Under the pieces are notes generated by a model, which did not search any database, was not told the DNA's origin, and saw only the letters and a program-made list of their open reading frames with translations. From Pinibacter soli (GTDB lineage Bacteria > Bacteroidota > Bacteroidia > Chitinophagales > Chitinophagaceae), in NCBI RefSeq assembly GCF_029961145.1, contig NZ_JASBRG010000007.1, positions 1,096,155 through 1,160,154 of the forward strand: DNA of 64,000 bases, read 5' to 3'. This document shows positions 54,657-62,515 of the stretch, one piece after another (positions within the stretch are counted from its first letter, which is position 1; each line of letters opens with the position of its first letter). The position numbers and the translations under genes are program-made.

Positions 54657-56090
54657 ATGAAACTTAAACTAACATCACTGCTGCTCATCCTGTCGATCGC
54701 TTACGGCTCAATGTCGGCGCAGGTTAAACTCGCATCTCTATTCACCGACAACATGGTATTGCAGCAACAAACAGACGTTGCGATTTGGGGCTGGGCAAAA
54801 GCCGGCGCAAATATTTCGGTCACATCTTCCTGGAACAAGAAAAAATATACTGCCCAGGCAGATGCAGACGGCAAATGGAAAGTAAAGATCGCGACGCCTT
54901 CTTATGGTGGTCCTTATGAACTTACAATTAGCGATGGCAAACCAATTACACTGAAAAATATTTTAATCGGCGAAGTATGGTTATGCGGTGGACAATCGAA
55001 TATGGAGATGGCCATGAAAGGCTTTAAAGGCCAGCCGCTCATCGGTTCCAACGAAGCGATCATTATGTCAAAAAACAAAAACATCAGATTGTATACTGTA
55101 CCGCGTTCGTCTGTTACTACGCCGCAAGAAAACAGTAAGCCTTCTGATTGGAAAGAAGCAGACCCGGAAACAGTGAGCAACTTCAGCGCTGTTGGTTATT
55201 ATTTTGGCAGACGTCTAAGCGCCTTGATGGACAATGTTCCTATCGGATTAATCAACTGTAGTTACAGCGGCTCTTCAATACAAGCGTGGATGAATCCTGA
55301 AACTTTGAAAGCATTTCCATCTATCACCATTCCTAAAAAAGATGACTCTATTAAATTAGCGAGCCGCACTCCTACTACGTTGTACAATGGCATGATGCAC
55401 CCAGTTGAAGGTTACACTATCAAAGGTTGTATTTTTTACCAGGGCGAATCTAATTACGAAGATCCTGATCTGTATGAAAAATTATTGCCAGCTGCAGTAA
55501 AGCAATGGCGCAGCGAGTGGGGCATTGGCGATTTTCCTTTTTACTACACACAAATTGCTCCTTATGGTTACAAGCAACTTGCTGATAAGAACGCAACAGA
55601 AAAATACAACTCCGCTTATTTGCGTGACGCACAAAGAAAGATGGCAGACGCAATTCCAAACGCTGCTATGTCTGTGTTGCTGGACGCCGGGGATGCAAAA
55701 ACAATCCACCCGATGAATAAAGAAACGCCAGGCATTCGTCTCGCATATATCGCATTGGCCAAAAGCTATGATATGAAAGGATTTGGATATCTCGCCCCGC
55801 TTTATGACTCAATAAAAATAAAAGATACAACAGCAATCATATCTTTTAAAAATGCTGAAAACTGGCTTACATCCTATGGTAAAAAACTATCCAATTTTGA
55901 AATTGCAGGAAGCGACAAAGTGTTCTATCCCGCTGCTGCAAGCATTTCAAAGAATACAGTGACAGTTTCTTCTCCGCAAGTGAAACAACCTGTTGCTGTT
56001 CGCTATGCATTTAAAGATGTTCCGGAAGACGGACTATTGTTCAGCACAGAGGGATTACCGGCTTCTTCATTCAGAACCGATGACTGGTAA
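54657..56090 (+). CDS. Sialate O-acetylesterase-family (SASA) esterase
   Basis: A 477-residue exported esterase. The signal peptide ends SMSAQ. The SGNH-like catalytic serine is in GGQSNMEMAM (Ser114), with a conserved FYQGESNYEDP block and an Asp/His pair in DAGDAKTIHP. In plant-glycan loci such enzymes remove O-acetyl groups from sugars such as rhamnose, galacturonic acid, fucose or aceric acid. It is expected to open acetylated side chains to the rhamnosidases and the downstream arabinofuranosidase. A beta-sandwich at residues 35-95 precedes the hydrolase fold, as is typical for the family. Confidence 0.88.
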   Translation: MKLKLTSLLLILSIAYGSMSAQVKLASLFTDNMVLQQQTDVAIWGWAKAGANISVTSSWNKKKYTAQADADGKWKVKIATPSYGGPYELTISDGKPITLKNILIGEVWLCGGQSNMEMAMKGFKGQPLIGSNEAIIMSKNKNIRLYTVPRSSVTTPQENSKPSDWKEADPETVSNFSAVGYYFGRRLSALMDNVPIGLINCSYSGSSIQAWMNPETLKAFPSITIPKKDDSIKLASRTPTTLYNGMMHPVEGYTIKGCIFYQGESNYEDPDLYEKLLPAAVKQWRSEWGIGDFPFYYTQIAPYGYKQLADKNATEKYNSAYLRDAQRKMADAIPNAAMSVLLDAGDAKTIHPMNKETPGIRLAYIALAKSYDMKGFGYLAPLYDSIKIKDTTAIISFKNAENWLTSYGKKLSNFEIAGSDKVFYPAAASISKNTVTVSSPQVKQPVAVRYAFKDVPEDGLLFSTEGLPASSFRTDDW

Positions 56091-56096
56091 CAACAT

Positions 56097-56142
56097 GAAC
56101 GCAGATTATCATGATTGTCATGATTTGTGATGATTTTTTGGT
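56097..56142. repeat. Half copy of the CATGATTGTCATG repeat
   Basis: One arm of the inverted repeat at 54463-54638, starting about six bases after the SASA stop, with its own inner dyad ATCATGA-TTG-TCATGAT (56108-56124). Confidence 0.75.
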
Positions 56143-56166
56143 AACGATTTCTTAAACTGAAACTAT

Positions 56167-58191
56167 ATGAAGAGAAGTCTTTTTGTTGGTCTGTTATTTT
56201 TAAGTGCGAGTGTTTTTGCACAGCAAAATCGCAGTTTGGTTAATACATCACAAAGTCCAAATGTAAAATTAGGTTCCACCAACATGGGTGATGTACAATG
56301 GACAAAGGGCTTTTGGGCGGAGCGCTTTGATGTTTGCAAAAACGAAATGATTCCCAATATCTGGCACGTTTACACCGATGCCAGCATCAGTCACTCGTTC
56401 GAGAATTTTAAAATTGCCGCGGGCATTGACACAGGCTCACATTCGGGCCCTTCTTTTCATGACGGAGATTTTTATAAAGTCCTGGAAGCCGTTGCAGCCG
56501 TGTATGCTGTAACAAAAGATAGGAAACTTGATTCAATGACGGACGAAGCGATTGCTGTAATTGCAAAAGCTCAACGTGAGGACGGTTACATCTATACACC
56601 GGCCTTGATAGAAGCCAGAAAAGATCCGGCCAAAGCTAAGGCGTTTGCGGAGCGCATCAATTTTGAAGCATACAACTTTGGACATTTGATGACTGCCGGT
56701 TGTGTACATTATCGGGCAACAGGAAAAAAATCATTGCTCAACATAGCGATCAGGGCAGCGGATTTTCTAAACAAGTATTACCAGCATGCTTCGCCTGAAT
56801 TGGCTCGCAATGCAATTTGCCCTTCGCATTATATGGGGCTCATAGAATTATACAGAACCACCAACAACAAGGCATACATGGAGCTTGCCAAAAACCTGAT
56901 CGACATTCGTGGATACACCAACGACGGCACGGATGACAACCAGGATCGCGTACCATTTCGCCAACAAACAAAAGCAATCGGGCATGCGGTTCGTGCAAAC
57001 TATCTGTATGCAGGTGCAACAGATGTTTATGCTGAAACAAAGGACGACTCTTTGATGTATTGCCTCGATCATATCTGGAACGATCTCGTGTTTAAGAAAA
57101 TGTACATTACCGGAGGTTGCGGCGCCATGTACGACGGCGTTTCCCCGAATGGCACATCATACAATCCTAACGAGATCCAAAAAACACATCAGGCTTACGG
57201 CCTGGACTATCAGTTGCCAAACACAATGGCATATAATGAAACCTGTGCCAGCATTGGCAACCTGTTGTGGAACTGGCGCATGTTCCAGGCTACAGCCAAT
57301 TCAAAATACATTGATGTGCTTGAACAGACTTTGTACAACAGTATTTTGTCGGGCATTAACTTAGAGGGCGATAAATTTTTCTATACTAACCCATTGAGTT
57401 CCTTTGATAATTTTCCTTACACACTTCGCTGGGCAGGTGGACGACAAGCGTACATCAAGTTATCCAACTGCTGCCCTCCTAATATCATTCGCACCATTGC
57501 AGAGATTTCCAGCTATGCGTATAGCCTTTCCGACAAAGGAATCTATTGCAATCTGTATAGCGGCAATGAGCTTTCTACAAAACTGAAGGATGGTTCCGTT
57601 GTAAAACTTTCCCAGGAGTCAAACTATCCATGGAGCGATAAGATCGTTATTAAAATGCAGCAGGCACCTTCTAAAAAATTCTCTATGTTCCTGCGCATTC
57701 CAAGCTGGTGCAGCAAAGCAACGATCACTGTCAACGAGCAACCTGTTGAAAACATACATGCCGAAAGTTACGTTGAAGTGGAAAGAACATGGAAGAAAAA
57801 TGACAGCATCGTACTTACGTTACCAATGAAAACGAAGCTAATGGAATCGAATCCGTTAGTAGAAGAATCCCGCAATATGGTGGCGGTAAAACGCGGTCCG
57901 GTTGTATATTGTTTGGAATCAACTGATTTACCAAATGATGAAAAAGTTGCCGACATCCTGATTCCTGCATCCATACAACTCACACCTCAACCGATCACCA
58001 TTTCAGGCAGCGAAGTAATGTCATTAACAGGCAAGGCAGAATGCCGCGTCAACAACAATAACTGGCAAAACCGTTTGTATCAGGAGTTTTCAAACAAGAC
58101 CAAAGAGACAACCATAAAGCTGATCCCTTACTACACATGGGCCAATCGAGGCCACAGCGAAATGAGTGTTTGGCTGCCGGTAAGCAGGTAG
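56167..58191 (+). CDS. GH127 beta-L-arabinofuranosidase
   Basis: A 674-residue exported GH127 enzyme (DUF1680 family) that removes beta-L-arabinofuranose. The signal peptide ends SVFAQ. The zinc and catalytic site is complete: Glu358 and Cys360 in NETCASIG, and the pair Cys435/Cys436 in NCCPP, matching the Glu-Cys-Cys-Cys arrangement of characterised members, in which a zinc-bound cysteine is the nucleophile. An (alpha/alpha)6 barrel is followed by beta-sandwich domains. Beta-linked L-arabinofuranose occurs in rhamnogalacturonan II and arabinan termini. A hairpin lies 19 bases downstream, before the LacI gene. Confidence 0.95.
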   Translation: MKRSLFVGLLFLSASVFAQQNRSLVNTSQSPNVKLGSTNMGDVQWTKGFWAERFDVCKNEMIPNIWHVYTDASISHSFENFKIAAGIDTGSHSGPSFHDGDFYKVLEAVAAVYAVTKDRKLDSMTDEAIAVIAKAQREDGYIYTPALIEARKDPAKAKAFAERINFEAYNFGHLMTAGCVHYRATGKKSLLNIAIRAADFLNKYYQHASPELARNAICPSHYMGLIELYRTTNNKAYMELAKNLIDIRGYTNDGTDDNQDRVPFRQQTKAIGHAVRANYLYAGATDVYAETKDDSLMYCLDHIWNDLVFKKMYITGGCGAMYDGVSPNGTSYNPNEIQKTHQAYGLDYQLPNTMAYNETCASIGNLLWNWRMFQATANSKYIDVLEQTLYNSILSGINLEGDKFFYTNPLSSFDNFPYTLRWAGGRQAYIKLSNCCPPNIIRTIAEISSYAYSLSDKGIYCNLYSGNELSTKLKDGSVVKLSQESNYPWSDKIVIKMQQAPSKKFSMFLRIPSWCSKATITVNEQPVENIHAESYVEVERTWKKNDSIVLTLPMKTKLMESNPLVEESRNMVAVKRGPVVYCLESTDLPNDEKVADILIPASIQLTPQPITISGSEVMSLTGKAECRVNNNNWQNRLYQEFSNKTKETTIKLIPYYTWANRGHSEMSVWLPVSR

Positions 58192-58209
58192 AAAACTTCC
58201 AGCTTCCGG

Positions 58210-58240
58210 ACCTGACGGGCTTTTGAAAACCCTGTCAGGT
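58210..58240. terminator. Hairpin after GH127, terminator or REP type
   Basis: A stem ACCTGAC-GGG / CCC-TGTCAGGT with TTTT/AAAA pairing around the loop. There is no strong T-tract, so it could act as a repeat or mRNA-end hairpin rather than a full terminator before the LacI gene. Confidence 0.45.
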
Positions 58241-58338
58241 ATAATAATCCGCTCTGCTTTCCAGCAACCCTTTAATTATCAACAAATTGGCGTATTCCTA
58301 AATTGTCTACTTTTAGCATACTGTATTACTGCCGGTTT

Positions 58339-59391
58339 ATGAGGTTTGACGCCATCACGATAAAAGACATTGCAAACGCATTGGGTTTCTCCAAATCCAC
58401 GGTTTCCCGTGCATTGCGGGATAGTCATGAGATCAGCCCGGAAACAAAAAAACTTATTTCCGCTTATGCAGAGGAACATAATTACAGACCCAATCCCATT
58501 GCTTTAAGTCTGAAGGAAAAACGAAGCCGCTCCATCGGCATAGTGGTTTGCGAAATCGCCAACAGCTTTTTCTCACAAGTGATTAATGGCATTGAATCCA
58601 TCGCATATGACTGCGGATACAATGCGATCATCTCCCAAACACACGAATCTTTCGAACGTGAAATAGTCGGCCTCAATTATCTTTCATCAAGGTCGGTAGA
58701 TGGTTTATTAATTTCCGTATCAGCAGAAACAACCAGTTTCAGCCATCTGAAAAGCCTGCACAACAAAGGTTTGCCGATCGTATTTTTTGACAGAGTGGCA
58801 AGCGATATCAAGACGCACAAAGTAACAGTTGACAACTTTACGGGCAGTTATGACGCAACAACGCATCTTATTGAAAACGGCTTTACACGAATTGCTAGTA
58901 TTTCTCTTTCACAACACTCTTCCATTACGCAAGGAAGATTGAATGGATACAAGAAAGCACTAACCGACCATTACATTCCTATCGATGAAAGCCTGATCAG
59001 GTACTGTGCGCATGGTGGTTTGTTTTATGAAGAGTTGGAGAAAGAAATGAATGTACTGCTAAACCTGAAACAAAGGCCACAAGCTATTTTCGCGAGTTCG
59101 GATAAAATCACGATGGGCGTGTTGCGATATTTTAAATCAACCGGAATCCGTGTACCGAATGATATTGCAGTGGTTGGTTTTTCAAATTCTGAGACCACAG
59201 ATCTTTTGCAACCCGCTCTCACAGTTGTCAGACAGCCCGCATTCGAAATGGGAAAAATTGCAACAGAAATGTTGATTAATCTAATGGAAGCAAAACGTGC
59301 AGTAAAGGTCTTTGAAAATCGTGTGCTTCCTGCAGAGCTAGTGGTGAGGGATTCGAGCGTGAAGCAAATGATTGAGCTATTGAATAACTGA
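58339..59391 (+). CDS. LacI-family transcriptional regulator
   Basis: A 350-residue repressor. The ATG at 58339 is chosen because the helix-turn-helix (ITIKDIANALGFSKSTVSRALRDS) starts five residues later; the longest frame would add 12 unlikely residues. The hinge and effector domain of the periplasmic-binding type follow (IGIVVCEIANSFFSQVINGIE, SVDGLLISVSAE, PNDIAVVGFSNSE). The effector is presumably a sugar released by the locus. It is probably transcribed with or just after the GH78, SASA and GH127 genes, and may control the divergent promoter at 51383-51666. Its TGA stop is part of an AACTGA repeat array. Confidence 0.92.
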   Translation: MRFDAITIKDIANALGFSKSTVSRALRDSHEISPETKKLISAYAEEHNYRPNPIALSLKEKRSRSIGIVVCEIANSFFSQVINGIESIAYDCGYNAIISQTHESFEREIVGLNYLSSRSVDGLLISVSAETTSFSHLKSLHNKGLPIVFFDRVASDIKTHKVTVDNFTGSYDATTHLIENGFTRIASISLSQHSSITQGRLNGYKKALTDHYIPIDESLIRYCAHGGLFYEELEKEMNVLLNLKQRPQAIFASSDKITMGVLRYFKSTGIRVPNDIAVVGFSNSETTDLLQPALTVVRQPAFEMGKIATEMLINLMEAKRAVKVFENRVLPAELVVRDSSVKQMIELLNN

Positions 59392-59808
59392 GTAACTGAA
59401 TAACTGACTACATTGTCGCCTTTTTATCAATGATTCAATAATTCTCCCGCAGCATATTTGGAAATCAGCAGCAGCGCCTTGATTAAGCATCGTTGCGACG
59501 CTCCGTTCAGCATTTGAATCTATATTGAACCGTGAATGTTACTTAAATCATTCTATCCCGCTTCCATTCAATCAACAAGCAAACCCGCACCGTCATTGCG
59601 AGACACTGCGGACAATGAATGCATGAATGCCTAAAACATGATTGATCTAACGCAACGTGGCGAAGCAATCCCCGACTGAGATTGCTTCGCCACATTGCTT
59701 TTATTGCAACCAACCTTTGCTTACCCAAGCATTGTTTCTATGCCGTGGCTCGCAATGACGATTCGGTGAGACTTCAGTAATTCAATTATTCAGTCATTCA
59801 GTTATCAG
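59392..59808. repeat. Nested inverted repeats in a convergent gap
   Basis: This 417-base gap between converging genes has no gene. The outer layer is AACTGAATAACTGA words on both sides, reaching into the stop codons of LacI (TGA) and GH43 (TGA). Inside lies a 170-base element (59591-59760) with 12-base end arms CGTCATTGCGAG / CTCGCAATGACG and a perfect inner stem GTGGCGAAGCAATC / GATTGCTTCGCCAC (59657-59693). The rest shows no feature. Confidence 0.85.
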
Positions 59809-61437
59809 TCATTTCTCCGTCACTCTGAACCAATCTACATCTGAATATCCAGCATCATTCGTCACAACGGTGCGTGTACAGAACAATCCCATTTTTGCGC
59901 CGATCCATTTGCCAGCTTCTGCCTGGAATGTTTCATTAGTGCTGGTGAATTTTTCACCATCAAGACTATAGCTGAATTCGCATTTTGCACCTTCGATTAC
60001 AGATACACGTAAGTAAACAGTTTTGCCGGATAAGCTTGCCAAAACTTTTTCTGTTTCACGTTCGCCGTTCACTGCGTTGCGACATGTCGCGTAAACAATG
60101 TTGATGCCATCTTTTGTAGAACGCAATCCTATGCTGGCATAGCTTTGTCCCATAATGATCAAACCTGTTCTTTCATCTTTTATTTTCGGATTTATGGTGA
60201 AAGTAAGTTTCGTTGTTGCAACAAATTTCTCCGCAGGAAACTTCTGAAGAAGCACGTTAGGAACATCCCAATAACTCTTGGCAGAATCAGGAATTTGCGT
60301 AGCATACAAGCGCAACGCACCTTTTGCTGTATTCATGAACGACCATGTCGCTTTTGGATTTGCCTGCCATTGCCATTGTAAACCAAGACCTGTTCCATTG
60401 AATTCATCGCTCTCGGCTGGAGTTTCGATTGGATAAACTTTTCCAACGTTTGGCTTCTTGTAAGTCACAACAGGTTCTCCTTTGCCATCGCCATCAGTAT
60501 CAACTCCAATAACCGGCCAATCGTTTTTCCATGTCATTGGTTGCAAATGCACCACACGTCCATATGCTTCTTTATCCTGGAAATGCAGGAACCAATACTC
60601 GCCTGTTTTTGTATCTACCCATGCGCCCTGGTGCGGACCATTGATGGGAGATTTCCCCTGGTCCATAGCCACCTTTCTTTCATAAGGACCATAAATATTT
60701 TTTGATCGTAAGATCAATTGCCACCCGGTGCTAACGCCACCGGCCGGAGCAAAAATGTAGTAGTATCCGTTGCGTTTATAAAATTTAGGGCCTTCTAATG
60801 TTGGATCAAGTTCGTGACCATCATACACAAGTCTGCCTTCGTCTATTACTTTAGTTCCATCGGCAGTCAGCTGTTTTACAACAACAATACTTTTAATGCC
60901 GGCGCGACTTCCGGCATATGCGTGCACGAGATAAACTTTTCCATTATCATCCCAAAGCGGACATGGATCAATCAGGCCCTTGCCGGCTTCAACTAAAACC
61001 GGATCGCTCCATGTGCCGTTAATGCTTTTTGCTTTCGTCACATAAATACCGTAATCAGGATCGGGATAGTAAATGTAAAATTCGTTGTTGTGATAACGGA
61101 TGGCGGGCGCCCAAACGCCATTTCCATGCTGTGTTGAAGAGAAGTGATCAAAAGGTGGCTGGCGCAGCAACGCATAACCCTGGATCGTCCAGTTCACCAG
61201 GTCTTTCGAATGAAGTATCGGCAATCCCGGCACTGCATCAAAGCTGGAAGCAACAAGATAATAATCATCTCCTACCCTTATCGCATCGGGATCTGAATAG
61301 TCGGCGTTGATCACCGGGTTTTTGTAGGTTCCATTTCCCTGATCGGAAACCCATACTTTTGATACCTGAGCGTTTGTTTGAATGGTGGATAAAAAAGTGG
61401 TAATTAAAAATGCACCAATGATTTTTTTGTTTCGCAC
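59809..61437 (-). CDS. GH43 glycosidase with C-terminal beta-sandwich
   Basis: A 542-residue exported GH43 enzyme. The start is GTG at 61437, directly followed by a good signal peptide (RNKKIIGAFLITTFLSTIQTNAQ). The propeller has the base Asp in YSDPDAIRVGDDYY and the acid Glu in LEGPKFYKRNGYYY, with WAPAIRYHNNEFYIYY between. A concanavalin-type C-terminal domain (about residues 345-535) is typical of beta-xylosidase/arabinofuranosidase GH43 subfamilies. It lies five bases after the CE12 gene, so the two are one operon. Arabinan or xylose side chains of pectin are likely substrates. Confidence 0.93.
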   Translation of the reverse strand: MRNKKIIGAFLITTFLSTIQTNAQVSKVWVSDQGNGTYKNPVINADYSDPDAIRVGDDYYLVASSFDAVPGLPILHSKDLVNWTIQGYALLRQPPFDHFSSTQHGNGVWAPAIRYHNNEFYIYYPDPDYGIYVTKAKSINGTWSDPVLVEAGKGLIDPCPLWDDNGKVYLVHAYAGSRAGIKSIVVVKQLTADGTKVIDEGRLVYDGHELDPTLEGPKFYKRNGYYYIFAPAGGVSTGWQLILRSKNIYGPYERKVAMDQGKSPINGPHQGAWVDTKTGEYWFLHFQDKEAYGRVVHLQPMTWKNDWPVIGVDTDGDGKGEPVVTYKKPNVGKVYPIETPAESDEFNGTGLGLQWQWQANPKATWSFMNTAKGALRLYATQIPDSAKSYWDVPNVLLQKFPAEKFVATTKLTFTINPKIKDERTGLIIMGQSYASIGLRSTKDGINIVYATCRNAVNGERETEKVLASLSGKTVYLRVSVIEGAKCEFSYSLDGEKFTSTNETFQAEAGKWIGAKMGLFCTRTVVTNDAGYSDVDWFRVTEK

Positions 61438-61442
61438 GTCCT

Positions 61443-62192
61443 TTACTTTTTGTTTTTTCCTTGAACTATTCTGTTTGTAATATCAAATTTCTGTTCCCTG
61501 ATTTCTGCGAGCACAAGCTCTGCCATTTTTCTTGCACCCAACTCGTTGAAGTGTGTGTTGTCTTCTTTTCCTTCAGGGTAGTTTGGGTGTTCGCCCGGCT
61601 GCAATTGATTAAAGAGCAATTTAGAGTTTTCCACGCCGAATTGTTGCAGTAAGGTTTTGCTTTTTTCATCCAGATCAATGAACAATACTTTTTCTTCTTT
61701 TGCAACGGTACGTACTACTGCTGCGTATTTTTCGTGTGTTTCTTCAACATTTCCTGCGCTGTCAAATTTACGTCTTGCAACAGGCGTTAATAAAACAGGC
61801 ACACCGTTTTTACTTCTTACTTCTTTTACAAATCTTTGAAGGTTGCTTTTAAAAACATCTTCCGTTACATAGCTATTTACTTTTGTCGGCACTTCATCGT
61901 TGTGTCCGAATTGTATGAACACATAGTCGCCTTCATTCAAGCCATCCATTACTGCCTGCCATCTTCCTTCTGAAAGAAAAGTTCTTGTGCTTCTGCCGTT
62001 CTGTGCACGATTGTCAACTACAACAGTAGAATCAAAAAAATACTTGAATGGCATGCCCCAGCCCGTTTCAGGATAGGCCGTTGTTAATTTATCCGACATT
62101 GTTGAATCCCCTACGAGCCAGATCTTAATTTTCTTAGGCGGCAGATTAAAAGAGACCAGTGCGACTAAAAGTACGGCGAGAAGTTTGTTCAT
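61443..62192 (-). CDS. CE12 rhamnogalacturonan acetylesterase
   Basis: A 249-residue exported SGNH esterase. The signal peptide is short (MNKLLAVLLVALVSFNLP). The four SGNH blocks are visible: VGDSTMS (Ser30), NGRST, FGHND and DNTHFNELG with the catalytic Asp and His. CE12 enzymes remove acetyl groups from the galacturonic acid of rhamnogalacturonan I, allowing PL and GH enzymes to cut the backbone. It lies between the second SusD and GH43. Confidence 0.93.
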   Translation of the reverse strand: MNKLLAVLLVALVSFNLPPKKIKIWLVGDSTMSDKLTTAYPETGWGMPFKYFFDSTVVVDNRAQNGRSTRTFLSEGRWQAVMDGLNEGDYVFIQFGHNDEVPTKVNSYVTEDVFKSNLQRFVKEVRSKNGVPVLLTPVARRKFDSAGNVEETHEKYAAVVRTVAKEEKVLFIDLDEKSKTLLQQFGVENSKLLFNQLQPGEHPNYPEGKEDNTHFNELGARKMAELVLAEIREQKFDITNRIVQGKNKK

Positions 62193-62317
62193 TATTTATG
62201 GTTTATGTTTTACGAATTCAAAAGTAAAAAATCAAAAGTCAAAATCGTGCAACATCCGACTACAATAAATCAGGCGGCAATTATACAATATCGCTCAATA
62301 AAGAACAAAAAGCACAA

Positions 62318-62336
62318 GAGTGCGACGCAAGAAAAG
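62318..62336. repeat. CTTTTCTTGCGTCGCACTC dispersed repeat, copy 2 (inverted)
   Basis: Exact inverse of the 19-base word at 32843-32861, with nearby similarity (GCTCAATA on one side, GGCC on the other). It suggests an interspersed element of about 80 bases. Confidence 0.7.
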
Positions 62337-62415
62337 CTTAATATTTATTCTATTGTCTGGCCCATAATTGTTCTGCATTCAACAAGCACTATTTCTGTTA
62401 AATCCTTTATGTTAT

Positions 62416-62463
62416 AAAACACCGACAAGCTAGTCAATTAAGACAAGCTTGCCGATGTTTTTT
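62416..62463. terminator. Bidirectional terminator-like hairpin after the second SusD
   Basis: Stem AAAACACCGACAAGCT against AGCTTGCCGATGTTTT with two mismatches and a 14-base loop. T-tracts follow on both strands (TTTTTT on plus, TTTT on minus). It lies about 53 bases past the SusD stop and may end or attenuate the SusC/SusD transcript before CE12. Confidence 0.6.
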
Positions 62464-62515
62464 CAAATAACTATATCAAGCCGGAAATCAGAAACTAACT
62501 CCTAATTTTTAACTC

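Larger units (their letters stand above)
62193..62515. other. 323-base intergenic stretch with repeats and terminator
   Basis: No coding sequence is visible. It carries AAAAGTC words (62214-62245), the dispersed repeat at 62318-62336, a terminator-like hairpin (62416-62463), and TAGGAGTTA words at the SusD stop (62492-62518). Confidence 0.6.

Noticed and set aside
59591-59760. A tRNA or transposase remnant in the repeat
   Set aside because: The sequence is explained by nested inverted repeats, and no coding frame or cloverleaf is evident.
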